From Vallitalea maricola (lineage in GTDB: Bacteria > Bacillota > Clostridia > Lachnospirales > Vallitaleaceae): DNA of 64,000 nucleotides. The notes below the pieces were generated by a model. That model was given only the letters and a program-made list of their open reading frames with translations, was not told the origin of the DNA and made no database searches. The stretch covers positions 1 to 64,000 of the forward strand of contig NZ_BTPU01000018.1 in the NCBI RefSeq assembly GCF_036985595.1, in the 5' to 3' direction. Numbering within the stretch: the stretch's first letter is position 1; every line of letters begins with the position of its first letter. This document shows, in pieces, positions 28,156-37,403 of the stretch. The translations under genes and the position numbers were made by a program.

Positions 28156-29022
28156 TTAGCCTTTTATTCCTGTAGCTGCAATTCCTTCTATAAAGTAGTC
28201 TTGAGCAATGAGATATATGATTATAGTTGGTATCGTAGCTGAAACTGCTGCTGCCATTAGCAGAGAATAGGATGAGCTATATTCTGTCTGAAAGTTTCTC
28301 ATTCCAAGCTGCAGCGTCTTCAGCTTTTCAGCATTTATATATATCAAGGGTCCAAGGAAATCATTCCATCTATCCACAAAAGTAAATACAACTAAACTAG
28401 CTATAGCTGGTTTTGATAGAGGAAGAATCATTTTAAAGTATATTCCAAATTCACTGCAACCATCGATACGTGCTGATTGGGAAATCTCTTCTGGTATACC
28501 CAAGAAAAACTGTCTGAATAGAAATACACCAAACGGACTAAACGCCCCAGTAAGTATTAGTGCTAAATGTGTGTCTACTAATCCTAATTTTCTTATGATC
28601 ATAAACTGTGGAATCATTATTACTTGGTATGGAATCATCATTGTAAATAAATATCCTAAGAATAATTTATCTCTTTCAGGATAATGTATCTTAGAAAATG
28701 AATATGCCGCCAATGAACATGTTATAATCTGTAAAAAAGTTACCCAGAATGCTATTTTAAATGTGTTCCAATAATAGGTCATAAATGGTAATTCCGTCCA
28801 TACTTTTACGTAATTATCCCATTTAATATGTTTCGGAATCCATCGAATTGGAAACTCAAAGACCTCTATCTCAGGTTTTAAAGATGCTGATATCATCCAT
28901 AAAAATGGTATAATCATTGTTAAAGATAGTAGAATTATAATAAAGTAAAATAGATCTTTTTTTATTTTCTTTGAGTTTGTTCTCTTTTTTTTAATGTCCA
29001 AATCATTCATTACTATTTCCAT
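28156..29022 (-). CDS. Carbohydrate ABC permease, MalG type (locus 3)
   Basis: 288 residues, six membrane segments, EAA-type loop QSARIDGCSEFGIYFKMILPL, ending AATGIKG. AAGGAGGCG is placed 5-6 bases ahead of the ATG at 29022. It is the last gene of locus 3 and lies 103 bp before the cytochrome start, so read-through into the cytochrome unit is possible. Confidence 0.93.
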   Translation of the reverse strand: MEIVMNDLDIKKKRTNSKKIKKDLFYFIIILLSLTMIIPFLWMISASLKPEIEVFEFPIRWIPKHIKWDNYVKVWTELPFMTYYWNTFKIAFWVTFLQIITCSLAAYSFSKIHYPERDKLFLGYLFTMMIPYQVIMIPQFMIIRKLGLVDTHLALILTGAFSPFGVFLFRQFFLGIPEEISQSARIDGCSEFGIYFKMILPLSKPAIASLVVFTFVDRWNDFLGPLIYINAEKLKTLQLGMRNFQTEYSSSYSLLMAAAVSATIPTIIIYLIAQDYFIEGIAATGIKG

Positions 29023-29045
29023 TCTATCGCCTCCTTATGTTATTT

Positions 29046-29933
29046 CTAATAATTAACCCATTTCTTTTGTCCTCTAAATTGAATCAAAGTTATCAATACA
29101 ATAATTGCAAATAAAACATAGGCCATAGCCGATGCATATCCAAGATTATATTTCTGGAATGCTTCAACGTAAATATTATATACCAATACATTCGTTGAAC
29201 GTCCTGGTCCACCTTCCGTTAACGCATATATCTCTGTAAATACTTTGAAGGAATTAATGACACCGATAATAACCGCAAAGAAGATAACTGGAGATAGCAT
29301 AGGTACTGTAACTTTTCTAAACTTATGCCATGAATTGGCTCCATCAATATTAGCAGCTTCATATAAATTCTTTGGTATACCTTGTAATCCTGCAAGAAAA
29401 ATAATCATGTAGTACCCAATCATTTTCCATATATACATAATAATAACGGAGGTCATAGCCCATTTAGTCGAGGATAACCACCTAGGTGGATTATCTATGC
29501 CTATACTTCTAAGAAAGCCATTTATGGGTCCCATACTTGGATGATAGAGTAATTGCCAAACAACAGCTACAGCAAGAGCTGCCGTTATATAAGGTAAGAA
29601 AAATGCCATTCTATATATTTTTATGCCTTTAATCCCTTTATTAAGGGCTACTGCTACTAATAAAGCAAGAATCATGGTTACCGGTACCGAAATAGCGGTA
29701 AAATAGATATTATTCCATAAAGAAATCTGGAATGTACTGTCTGAAAATAAGTTCATATAGTTTTTGAATCCTATGAAGTTAAGCTCCCCAAAACCATCCC
29801 AATCTGTAAAACTTAATACCATAGAAACTACAACAGGCAAAAAGGTAAAGATTGCAAACCCTATAATGTTAGGTAATAAAAATGCATACCCTTTTAATCT
29901 ATTACGCCTTATACTTTTTTTTCTGTTACTCAT
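29046..29933 (-). CDS. Carbohydrate ABC permease, MalF/UgpA type (locus 3)
   Basis: 295 residues, six membrane segments, EAA loop EAANIDGANSWHKFRKVTVPM. The protein ends RGQKKWVNY, identical to the end of the locus 1 permease at 4933, so the two are recent relatives. GAGGTGA precedes the ATG. Confidence 0.93.
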   Translation of the reverse strand: MSNRKKSIRRNRLKGYAFLLPNIIGFAIFTFLPVVVSMVLSFTDWDGFGELNFIGFKNYMNLFSDSTFQISLWNNIYFTAISVPVTMILALLVAVALNKGIKGIKIYRMAFFLPYITAALAVAVVWQLLYHPSMGPINGFLRSIGIDNPPRWLSSTKWAMTSVIIMYIWKMIGYYMIIFLAGLQGIPKNLYEAANIDGANSWHKFRKVTVPMLSPVIFFAVIIGVINSFKVFTEIYALTEGGPGRSTNVLVYNIYVEAFQKYNLGYASAMAYVLFAIIVLITLIQFRGQKKWVNY

Positions 29934-29998
29934 TAAGTCACCTCTTTACTTTCAATCATAATATTAATTTCGTTCTTATTAACTGAAACGATTTGAAT

Positions 29999-30027
29999 AA
30001 TGCACTTCACATAGAATGAAGTGCATT
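29999..30027 (-). terminator. Intra-operon stem-loop (locus 3)
   Basis: AATGCACTTCA and TGAAGTGCATT form a perfect 11-bp stem with a 7-base loop, 18 bp after the binding-protein stop. No strong T-run follows. Confidence 0.75.
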
Positions 30028-30044
30028 CGTTAATAAACTATTTG

Positions 30045-31364
30045 TTATTTGTTTAATTCAGATTTTGTTCTTTCTAAAATGACTTTCATTGTATCTTCAA
30101 CAGATCTTTCTCCTGCAAAAGTTAATTCAGCCTCTTTTCCAAAAATTTCATCTTTTACAATCTTAGCACCAGGTACTGTAGGGTTTTCAAAATATACTTT
30201 TTGTTCTACTAAAATACCAATATTATTAGGTTTAGAATTTCCATCTCCAACATATATTTTCTTAATCTCGTCACTATTATATGCTGGTAATCTACCATAT
30301 TCAGCAAATATTTTAGCACCTTCTAAACCAGTAGCAAATTTTATGAATTCCCATGAAGCATCAACTTTTTTGGATTTTGCATTAATACCTATAGGACTTG
30401 CCATTCCCCAAGTCGTATTTGGTGAAACACCTTCAGGATGTGGCATAGGTGCTATATCCCAGTCAAATGTAACTGTACCTTCTTTTTCTAATGTTCTTAA
30501 TTGGTCGATATGCCATTCGCCAATAATGTTCATAGCAAGAGTTCCTTTAGCAAACTCAGTTTTATAATGTGCATTTGTAGCTTTTTGTTCGATGTAAGAC
30601 ATGATAGAGCCATCTTTTTCTAAATCCATTCTTAATTGAAGAGCATCCTTAAATGGTGTTAAATCTTCATCAACAATTGTCGCTCCAGTTTGTAAACCGG
30701 GTCCATACCAAGATTGAGGCCATGTATGTAAATAAGCACCCCATATTTTCTCATTGCCTTCTCCCCTTGTCATCTTCTTAGCTAATTCACGAAATTCTGC
30801 CCATGTCATATCATCTGAAGGATAGTCGACTCCTGCTTTATCAAATAAATCTTTGTTATAATATAATACCCATGATGATTTTGTAAAAGGTAAAGAATAT
30901 AACTTATTATCAATCTTTAATCCATTGTATAATGGTCCAAATGAAGCTACTTCTAATCCATATTTTTTCACTAAATCATCTAACTGTAATAATTGGTTTT
31001 TCACAGCAATATCGCTATAATCAGCAGTATTTTTCATAGCCATTACATCAATATCTGCTCCTCCAGCTAATTGTACAACTAATTTATCTTGATGTTCTTG
31101 ACTTGGGAATTCTATAAGATCAACTTTTATAAGCGGATTCTCTTTTTCAAATTCTTTAATAATTTCAGTGAAAGCATTAACAGTATCTGTCCATGTTGCC
31201 ACTTTTATGGTTACTGGCTTTTTCTCTTTATTGGAATTGGATTCTGTTGTCTTTTCGTCATCATTACTTGATACATTTTTTGTTTTTGTTTCACTTTTAC
31301 AACCTACCAACAAAGATACTACTAATGTTAGCAGCACTATTATTGATAATATTTTTTTACTCAT
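30045..31364 (-). CDS. Extracellular sugar-binding lipoprotein (locus 3)
   Basis: 439 residues. The lipobox is VVSLLVGC (Cys near 22), followed by a Lys/Glu/Ser linker, then the family 1 binding-protein fold (IIKEFEKENPLIKVDLIEFPS, ADIDVMAMKN, LYYNKDLFDKAGVDYP). TGAGGAGG precedes the ATG. It is the first gene of locus 3, which has no glycosidase, so the ligand cannot be guessed. The divergent NarL-type regulator at 31928 is the likely activator. Confidence 0.93.
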   Translation of the reverse strand: MSKKILSIIVLLTLVVSLLVGCKSETKTKNVSSNDDEKTTESNSNKEKKPVTIKVATWTDTVNAFTEIIKEFEKENPLIKVDLIEFPSQEHQDKLVVQLAGGADIDVMAMKNTADYSDIAVKNQLLQLDDLVKKYGLEVASFGPLYNGLKIDNKLYSLPFTKSSWVLYYNKDLFDKAGVDYPSDDMTWAEFRELAKKMTRGEGNEKIWGAYLHTWPQSWYGPGLQTGATIVDEDLTPFKDALQLRMDLEKDGSIMSYIEQKATNAHYKTEFAKGTLAMNIIGEWHIDQLRTLEKEGTVTFDWDIAPMPHPEGVSPNTTWGMASPIGINAKSKKVDASWEFIKFATGLEGAKIFAEYGRLPAYNSDEIKKIYVGDGNSKPNNIGILVEQKVYFENPTVPGAKIVKDEIFGKEAELTFAGERSVEDTMKVILERTKSELNK

Positions 31365-31927
31365 GATTAAATCCTCCTCAGTATTTTTTTCTTCATATTC
31401 ATTATGTTTATTATAGTATTTTTGAGATGATTTATTAAGTTGAAAAAATTATACCCCTAATTCTTGATGCTGTTGGAAACACATCTAATGATATTCAAAG
31501 TTAATCGTTGATATAGCATCTTATATTCCTTCCCTAGTCAGTCATAATGGTCGCTATTCAATAATTTATTAATGGCTAATTTACTAGTATAATGCTAGAT
31601 ATCCTTTATATAAGTTATAATTTTTATACTACCCTATGATTGGATTTGTGTTCAATAACCTTACTCAGTAGTCTATATACCTATAATAAGCGTCTAATTC
31701 TAACGTAAGTTTGGTTCCTTCTATCAAAATGAACTTTCTATACGATTAAGAGGGGAATGATTTATACCCCTTACTTTTTTTGCCAATTTACTTGGTCATT
31801 TGTTATAATAGGAATACATAAGATAAGGCTAGCTTAATCTATGCTTTTCTTATCCTTAGATTATAATTTCATAACCTTAATAACTATTATCCTTCATTAA
31901 ATAACCAGATTACTTAGGAGGTTTATT
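31365..31927. other. Divergent control region of locus 3
   Basis: 563 bp between two start codons, no coding frame. For the regulator a promoter can be seen: TTGCCA at 31780-31785 and TATAAT at 31804-31809, 18 bases apart. Just upstream, GAGGGG and CCCCTT around 31751-31773 form a short palindrome that could be an operator. Confidence 0.5.
31780..31809 (+). promoter_or_regulatory. SigA-type promoter of the NarL-type regulator
   Basis: TTGCCA, an 18-base spacer and a consensus TATAAT. The start codon is 119 bp downstream, leaving a long leader. Confidence 0.5.
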
Positions 31928-32614
31928 ATGACAAATGATATGATTAAAGTAATGATTGCGGATGATATGATAGCCCATAGAAGAAGACTTGAACGAATTA
32001 TTGCCAAACAATCGGATATGGAATTAGTTGCTTCTGCTGAAAATGGATATGAGGCAGTTATGTTTGCTGGAATGTATAAACCAGATATAATTCTCATGGA
32101 TATAGAAATGGAAAATCAGATGGCTGGTATAACAGCTGCAAAGCAAATCAATGACACTTTAAGTGCAATAAAAATTATTATGTTGACTGTTTGTGACCGT
32201 AGCGAAATCGTAGTTGCCGCATTTCAAACTGGTATTGTGGATTATATTTTAAAAACAGCCGAACCAGAAGAAATTATCGATGCCATACGTTCTGCTCATA
32301 AAAACCTTTCGCCCATAAGGCCAATCATAGCAGAAAAAATCAGAAAAGAATTTCGAGAAAGCAAAATCAAAGAACAGAGCCTTCTCTATGTATTAAAACT
32401 TATTTCCGAATTAACATCCAGTGAATTAGAAGTGTTAAAATTATTATGTGACGGCATGACTAGAAAACAAATTGCCCAACTGCGTTTTGTAGAAGTTGGA
32501 ACAATAAAAAAGCAAATAAACAGTATACTAAAAAAATGTGAACAAAATCGAACAAAAGATTTAATCTATATTATAAAAGAATTAAGGATTTTTGATATTC
32601 TCAAGAAATTATGA
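31928..32614 (+). CDS. NarL/LuxR-family response regulator
   Basis: 228 residues. The receiver domain (7-125) has the acidic pair ADD, phospho-acceptor Asp in IILMDIEME, a Thr in MLTVCD and a Lys in YILKTAEP. The C-terminal LuxR helix-turn-helix (about 165-220) reads LTSSELEVLKLLCDGMTRKQIAQL. TTAGGAGG precedes the ATG. There is no adjacent kinase; the one at 22365 is unpaired. Its divergent position suggests control of the locus 3 transporter. Confidence 0.9.
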   Translation: MTNDMIKVMIADDMIAHRRRLERIIAKQSDMELVASAENGYEAVMFAGMYKPDIILMDIEMENQMAGITAAKQINDTLSAIKIIMLTVCDRSEIVVAAFQTGIVDYILKTAEPEEIIDAIRSAHKNLSPIRPIIAEKIRKEFRESKIKEQSLLYVLKLISELTSSELEVLKLLCDGMTRKQIAQLRFVEVGTIKKQINSILKKCEQNRTKDLIYIIKELRIFDILKKL

Positions 32615-32737
32615 TTGTCATATATCTATATATCAGTATTAATGACTTGTTAAAATGCAATGTCCTACGACTACTATAAGTGTGTATTTATTTCTCTAGG
32701 TTTGTTTCTAACAATACTACATAGACAAGTCATTAAT

Positions 32738-33820
32738 CTATCTTATAATCATTATTTTGTTTAATTCTTTTTCATTAATTTCAATGTCAGCTTCTTCAAC
32801 TAAACTATTTATATATTCTTCATACTTATCCTTTGAATAATTGATTCTTACATGATCTTTTACTTCTTCAAAGGATTTATAGCCATTATCAACCTTATCT
32901 ATGAGTCGAATAATTATGAAATAATTATTCTCTTCTATTATTTCGCTGATTTCACCTATAGCTAGTAATTTCACCGTTTTCTTTATATCTGGATATTTTT
33001 CACTATCCATTTTTGCTGTATTTTCATTTAATATTTGTTTATCAAATTGTAAATTTATGTTATTATTCTCATATTTATCAGTAATTGTTTTCAAACTCTC
33101 TCCACTATTTATATTTTTTCTTATCTTATCTAGAGTTTCAAAAACTAAGGATTTATTTTCGTTATTTATTTCTGCCGTTATTTTTTCAATTGTAAATTGA
33201 TCTTCTTGCTTATATTGCAACGCTCTCGTATTATTATAATATTTTATTAATTCTGCATCATCGGGTTTAAATTTTTCTTTATTAAGTGTTTCTATTAATT
33301 CAAGAATCATCGTACTATGGGTATAGGAAAAATACTCGCTTTCTCCATATTCTGTTGGACCATATATAACTTCATTATTTTCCAAAGCTTTCTTTCTTCT
33401 TTCATTCTCATTTTTCAGTTTCTTTAAGAATTCCTTATATGTAATATCGTCTATCAACCCATTTTCCCTAGCTAAAGACTGTTCTATTTTAATTCTAACG
33501 AGCTCTTTTAGGGTCTTTTCTCTTGATACTTCTATTGGAACCTCTCCTCCGTATTCACTGGTCCAAAAGTTATTACTATCATCAACATTATACTGATTCT
33601 TAAAATAATTATAGATAATCGCTCTATGATCCTTTAGCCGGGCAATAAACTCTTTTCGTGTAATTTCCTCACCATTAATATTGGCTACCACCACATCTTC
33701 ATTACTTCTTCTAAAGATTTTTATTGTAAAAATCATGGCAATGGTAAGCAGTATCATAAATATACCCAAGGAAAAAAAGTATACTCTCTTTCTATTTTCT
33801 TTATTCTTAGTATTTTTCAT
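32738..33820 (-). CDS. Membrane-anchored SurA/PpiC-like peptidyl-prolyl isomerase
   Basis: 360 residues from the ATG at 33820, which follows GGGAGGAAG by 6 bases; the frame extends upstream to 33853 without a ribosome binding site. One TM segment near 13-33 anchors it outside the cell. A SurA-like N-terminal helix region follows (NGEEITRKEFIARL, then ELVRIKIEQSLARENGL), then a parvulin-like domain at about 195-310 (FTIEKITAEINNE and LAIGEISEIIEENNYFIIIRLIDK). It would help fold exported proteins, perhaps the beta-helix protein encoded 95 bp upstream. A 146-bp near-copy of its 3' end lies at 56512. Confidence 0.85.
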   Translation of the reverse strand: MKNTKNKENRKRVYFFSLGIFMILLTIAMIFTIKIFRRSNEDVVVANINGEEITRKEFIARLKDHRAIIYNYFKNQYNVDDSNNFWTSEYGGEVPIEVSREKTLKELVRIKIEQSLARENGLIDDITYKEFLKKLKNENERRKKALENNEVIYGPTEYGESEYFSYTHSTMILELIETLNKEKFKPDDAELIKYYNNTRALQYKQEDQFTIEKITAEINNENKSLVFETLDKIRKNINSGESLKTITDKYENNNINLQFDKQILNENTAKMDSEKYPDIKKTVKLLAIGEISEIIEENNYFIIIRLIDKVDNGYKSFEEVKDHVRINYSKDKYEEYINSLVEEADIEINEKELNKIMIIR

Positions 33821-33874
33821 TTTTCTTCCTCCCAAAAGTACCTTCAAAAACAATATTAATGATAATAATCTTTA

Positions 33875-33905
33875 GATAAGGGACAGGCAAACTCCTATCC
33901 CTTAT
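33875..33905 (-). terminator. Terminator between beta-helix and foldase genes
   Basis: On the minus strand, ATAAGGGATAGG pairs with CCTGTCCCTTAT around a 7-base loop. It may be partial, since the foldase gene lies directly downstream. Confidence 0.6.
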
Positions 33906-33914
33906 TTAAAAAGC

Positions 33915-36515
33915 TTATTCAGTTAATAGAAGTATTGGTCCATTATCTATAGCTTCTTTTGATGCAAAAGTTACATCATTTCTAGAAGTATCCATGTCTT
34001 CGTTAACGAATACTAATGAAATTCTTTTATCACCCATATTAGCATTAACATAATCTGTTATATCAATAGTATAACTCCTATTTAGCTCATTTGTCACTTC
34101 AAAACTTGTAATATATGTTCCTGATGCAGGTGAATTGTTCCATGTAAGATTGGATTCATCCCAGTTTTCATCATTTATACCATATACTTTTACTGTCCTT
34201 AATGGGTCTGTATTAACATTGGTAACAAAAAGTTTCACAACTGCTTTTGAGACATTTTGTTTATTATAAACTTGATAATCAAATAACATATAAGATTTCC
34301 TTCTATATGAGGCGGCATCACTTTTTACCATTAATCCTTCATCATTTCCATAATTTTGATCTGCATAATTGCCATCCCTTACATAAGCATCTTCATTAGG
34401 ATTAATCTTGGCTGTTACAGAATCTGTTATAACTAACTCAGGTTGATAGTACCAAGAATCTTTTGAACCAAAGGTAACATCACCTTGTGAGCTAATACTT
34501 CCTTCATTGACCAACACTAATGCAAGTTTTTTATCCACCATATTATCTTTGGCAAAATCTGTTATATTGAATTCATACCACTTATTCGATTCATTAGAAA
34601 CCTCAAAAGATGTAATGTAGCTTCCTTGTGTTGGTGCATTATTCCATGTGATATTGGACTCATCCCAGTTTTCTTCGTTGACACCGTACACTTTTATCGT
34701 CCTTGTGGGATCACCATTAACGTGAGAAACATATAAACGTATAACTGCTTCTTCAATGTTTTTCTTGGTATAATTATTAAAATCAAATAGGAGATAAGCC
34801 TTTCTATTATAGGAAGTTGCATCTTTTTTTACAGTCAATCCTGTATCATACCCAAAGTTATTATCAGCATAGCTACCATCTCTAACATAAGCATCTTGTA
34901 GAGGGTAAAAAACACCTTCTGGTCCTTGTTCTGGAGGAGGAACTTGACCTTCATATTCGTGAGCACCTATATCAGGTGTGGAATTATACAAGGTATTACC
35001 AAAATAATCTTTCCCTCCGTTGTTGGTTATTTTTACACCTGCATTGATACATGGTGAATCTGATTTTATCTTATAAGCTTCACCCGCACTTAATCCTAAC
35101 CCTTCATAGCCTGGATTAACAAAGCCTGGATTCTCAGTAATTAAGCCTAAGTGTGAAGTTGGTCCATTAATATCGTCAATGGTGCTTGGATAAAAGCAAT
35201 TATTATAAAATTCTCCTGTTACTTGATCTTTTGAAAATTTTGTAATGGTTCCATGACTTTCTATAATATTATTATAGAATTTCATTACTCTTCCTGTTCC
35301 CCATGTATTAAATATTCTAGTTGAAATACCTTCTTTTATGTATATGCTATTATTATAGATCATGGGAGCTTCTGATGGACTTGAAGGACCATAATGGAAT
35401 ATCTCATTTCCATTACCATCGTTTACACTAATATTATACCTAAAAACGCTGTTAGTTGAACCATTCATAAATAAACAGAAACCGCCATTGTTATCATGGC
35501 TATAATTATATTGATAGATGGTTCCATCACAATATAAATCAATGTCAAATGCTTCCCCATCATTATATCCATATCTTCCACCATAAACCTCATTAAACTG
35601 GAATACAGCATCATGACTTGTAAACACCCAGCAACCTGCATAATTTCTATTACCTACATTAGTATTGCAATGATTTTTGACCACATTATTTTCAACCAAA
35701 CCACCTGAAATAGTCTCTGCAAGAACAATTCCATCACCAAGGACTTCTTCTACAAAATTATTTCGGATGACAATATTACGATTAACTTTCGGATAGTTAG
35801 TTCCATCTTGGGTTTTATTTCTGATACCCTCAATGGCAACATTTTTAACATGGTTATTTTCGATTACAACATCATTAAACCCTGATGTTACACTGGTATT
35901 CACTCCATCTATTTTTTGCTTAGAACTATATACAATTATGCCTCCACTTATCTTACTTCCATCTTTATCAGAGTTAACATCATGTACATAACAATTATTA
36001 ATTCTTATATGATTTTTTGTTCCTCCACCACCATTATATATTAATATACCACATCTAACTGATTTTTCAGTACTATGGTAGTTTGTTACTTCTAAATTAT
36101 TAATTTCCCAATACTCATCATTTACAATCATGACCGCTCCAGATACTAAGGTAGGTGTGACAGTCCCTTGCCCATTTATTATCGGTTTATCACCAACACC
36201 ATACTTATCAACAATAATGGGATTTCCTTCTGCCCCTGAACCTTTTAACCAAAGTTGTCCGTTCCAAACACATCCAGCCTTAAACAGTATCTTATCCCCC
36301 GATTGAAACGTTGTACTGTTAACTTTATCTAATGTTTTCCATGCTGATGCTTCATTTGTTCCTGATTGACTATCATCCCCGTTTAGAGAATCTACATAGT
36401 AAGTTGTTCCTGTTGCTGCTTTTATCACAACGGGTGTGTCTATCATGATACTACTTAAGGCTATTGCAGCCATCATACAATATGAAACAAATCTCCTAAC
36501 TGTTTTTTTGCTCAT
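33915..36515 (-). CDS. Secreted parallel beta-helix protein with two DNRLRE modules
   Basis: 866 residues from the ATG at 36515, 8 bases after AAGGAGG; the frame from 36545 lacks such a site. The signal peptide is MSKKTVRRFVSYCMM followed by a hydrophobic run, cleaved near VIKAATG. Residues about 40-530 form right-handed beta-helix coils (repeated short runs of the type IRNNFVEEV, IENNHVKNV, IYNNSIYIK), as in PL6/PL9-like lyases and related glycosidases. Two tandem modules of about 150 residues follow, each starting DAYVRDG and containing LLFDF or MLFDY and NWDESN(I/L)TWNN. These match the DNRLRE/CBM96-type carbohydrate-binding modules. A role in binding and cutting a plant or algal polysaccharide is inference. 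Confidence 0.88.
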   Translation of the reverse strand: MSKKTVRRFVSYCMMAAIALSSIMIDTPVVIKAATGTTYYVDSLNGDDSQSGTNEASAWKTLDKVNSTTFQSGDKILFKAGCVWNGQLWLKGSGAEGNPIIVDKYGVGDKPIINGQGTVTPTLVSGAVMIVNDEYWEINNLEVTNYHSTEKSVRCGILIYNGGGGTKNHIRINNCYVHDVNSDKDGSKISGGIIVYSSKQKIDGVNTSVTSGFNDVVIENNHVKNVAIEGIRNKTQDGTNYPKVNRNIVIRNNFVEEVLGDGIVLAETISGGLVENNVVKNHCNTNVGNRNYAGCWVFTSHDAVFQFNEVYGGRYGYNDGEAFDIDLYCDGTIYQYNYSHDNNGGFCLFMNGSTNSVFRYNISVNDGNGNEIFHYGPSSPSEAPMIYNNSIYIKEGISTRIFNTWGTGRVMKFYNNIIESHGTITKFSKDQVTGEFYNNCFYPSTIDDINGPTSHLGLITENPGFVNPGYEGLGLSAGEAYKIKSDSPCINAGVKITNNGGKDYFGNTLYNSTPDIGAHEYEGQVPPPEQGPEGVFYPLQDAYVRDGSYADNNFGYDTGLTVKKDATSYNRKAYLLFDFNNYTKKNIEEAVIRLYVSHVNGDPTRTIKVYGVNEENWDESNITWNNAPTQGSYITSFEVSNESNKWYEFNITDFAKDNMVDKKLALVLVNEGSISSQGDVTFGSKDSWYYQPELVITDSVTAKINPNEDAYVRDGNYADQNYGNDEGLMVKSDAASYRRKSYMLFDYQVYNKQNVSKAVVKLFVTNVNTDPLRTVKVYGINDENWDESNLTWNNSPASGTYITSFEVTNELNRSYTIDITDYVNANMGDKRISLVFVNEDMDTSRNDVTFASKEAIDNGPILLLTE

Positions 36516-36545
36516 TAAATACGCCTCCTTAAATGCAATAATCAT

Positions 36546-36918
36546 TATTTTTAATACTCATATATCATATTATTCTCTTTAGCCTTTTTTAACAAGATGA
36601 ATGTTTTATACCCCCTAGAATAATTATTTGTTCTTCCACACCCTACTTAAATATCGTAGTTAATATGCTACCTACGCATTAACCAACACGTGTTGATTAT
36701 CATTATGGTAAAATATTTTTATCAATTTTTCAATATGCAGTATTTTTTAATTTGTAGGTTAACAAACACAATTTTATTAACTGTATGAGAATGGAGATAT
36801 TTTTTCTATGGTTTTTCTTGCTGCTTGATATGCAGTTCAACTATTCGGCTGATACGATAAGTATCATGCTGGCAAATATGGGAGTTGCTGGTCTACAGCA
36901 TTGAGATAAAATTAGATA
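36546..36918. other. Upstream region of the beta-helix gene
   Basis: AT-rich. It should carry the promoter for the beta-helix gene. A plus-strand 37-codon frame at 36791-36904 has no ribosome binding site and is not called. Confidence 0.4.
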
Positions 36919-37047
36919 TTAATTTTGTTCTAATTTGTTGCAAAATAAAAGCCACGAAGAATTCTTCATAGCTGTTTCACTGGTAGTGATGCCATCTTTG
37001 GTATTTTCTACACCATAAATTGCATGATGAAGCCCTAGCCTGTCTGC
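36919..37047 (-). pseudogene. Possible gene fragment, unrecognised
   Basis: A 42-codon open stretch bounded by stops reads GLHHAIYGVENTKDGITTSE and then AMKNSSWLLFCNKLEQN. The composition looks protein-like (balanced, few Ile/Lys runs compared with chance frames here), and it sits in a zone of other remnants. I do not recognise the family, and there is no start signal. Confidence 0.2.
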
Positions 37048-37092
37048 TCATTACATTTTAGAGCAATCACGCTTTTTGAATAAAATTTGATT

Positions 37093-37194
37093 CTACTTTT
37101 GTCTTATAACTATCAACATGATAAGTATAAATAAAACCGGAATTACACATATAATACTCTGTAATTTAGCACAATTTTTTCTATTTATTCTCAT
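37093..37194 (-). CDS. Small membrane protein or truncated gene start
   Basis: A 33-residue frame, MRINRKNCAKLQSIICVIPV then a hydrophobic run to a stop after VIRQK. AGGAGG lies 6 bases ahead of the ATG, as good a site as those of the real genes here. It has a basic N-terminus and one TM segment. It follows the MBOAT remnant by 14 bp, where alginate-acetylation-type operons carry an AlgJ/DltD-like partner with such an anchor. It may therefore be the surviving start of that gene rather than a true small protein. Confidence 0.35.
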   Translation of the reverse strand: MRINRKNCAKLQSIICVIPVLFILIMLIVIRQK

Positions 37195-37208
37195 TGCAAT
37201 CCTCCTAT

Positions 37209-37328
37209 TTAAAATCGAAAATAAATAAATGGATTATAGGTCGAAGCAACCATATATGCTGTTGAAACAAACATTAATGCACAATAGTTCGATATCTTTT
37301 TCATACAGTGCAGGGTTTTGCCATTAGA
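37209..37328 (-). pseudogene. MBOAT O-acyltransferase C-terminal remnant
   Basis: The last about 39 codons read NGKTLHCMKKISNYC, then a hydrophobic segment ending TYNPFIYFRF and a stop. Membrane-bound O-acyltransferases of the AlgI/DltB group usually end in a TM helix followed by NPFIYFQF or close variants, so I assign it to that family. An in-frame stop lies just upstream and the remaining about 430 residues are absent. This is what is left of a cell-surface polysaccharide acetylation gene. Confidence 0.6.
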
Positions 37329-37403
37329 TTAAGAGATTCTAGGACATATAGATCTTTAACTTATTTTAATGGACTTAAATATTCACAAGTACTATTTATT
37401 AAT

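Noticed and set aside
29985..29998. Sequence TGAAACGATTTGA resembling a catabolite-responsive element
   Set aside because: It lacks the matching right half and lies inside an operon between binding-protein and permease genes, not at a promoter.
36791..36904. Plus-strand 37-codon frame beginning MEIFFLWFFLLLD
   Set aside because: No ribosome binding site, no recognisable family, and such frames are expected by chance in this AT-rich stretch.
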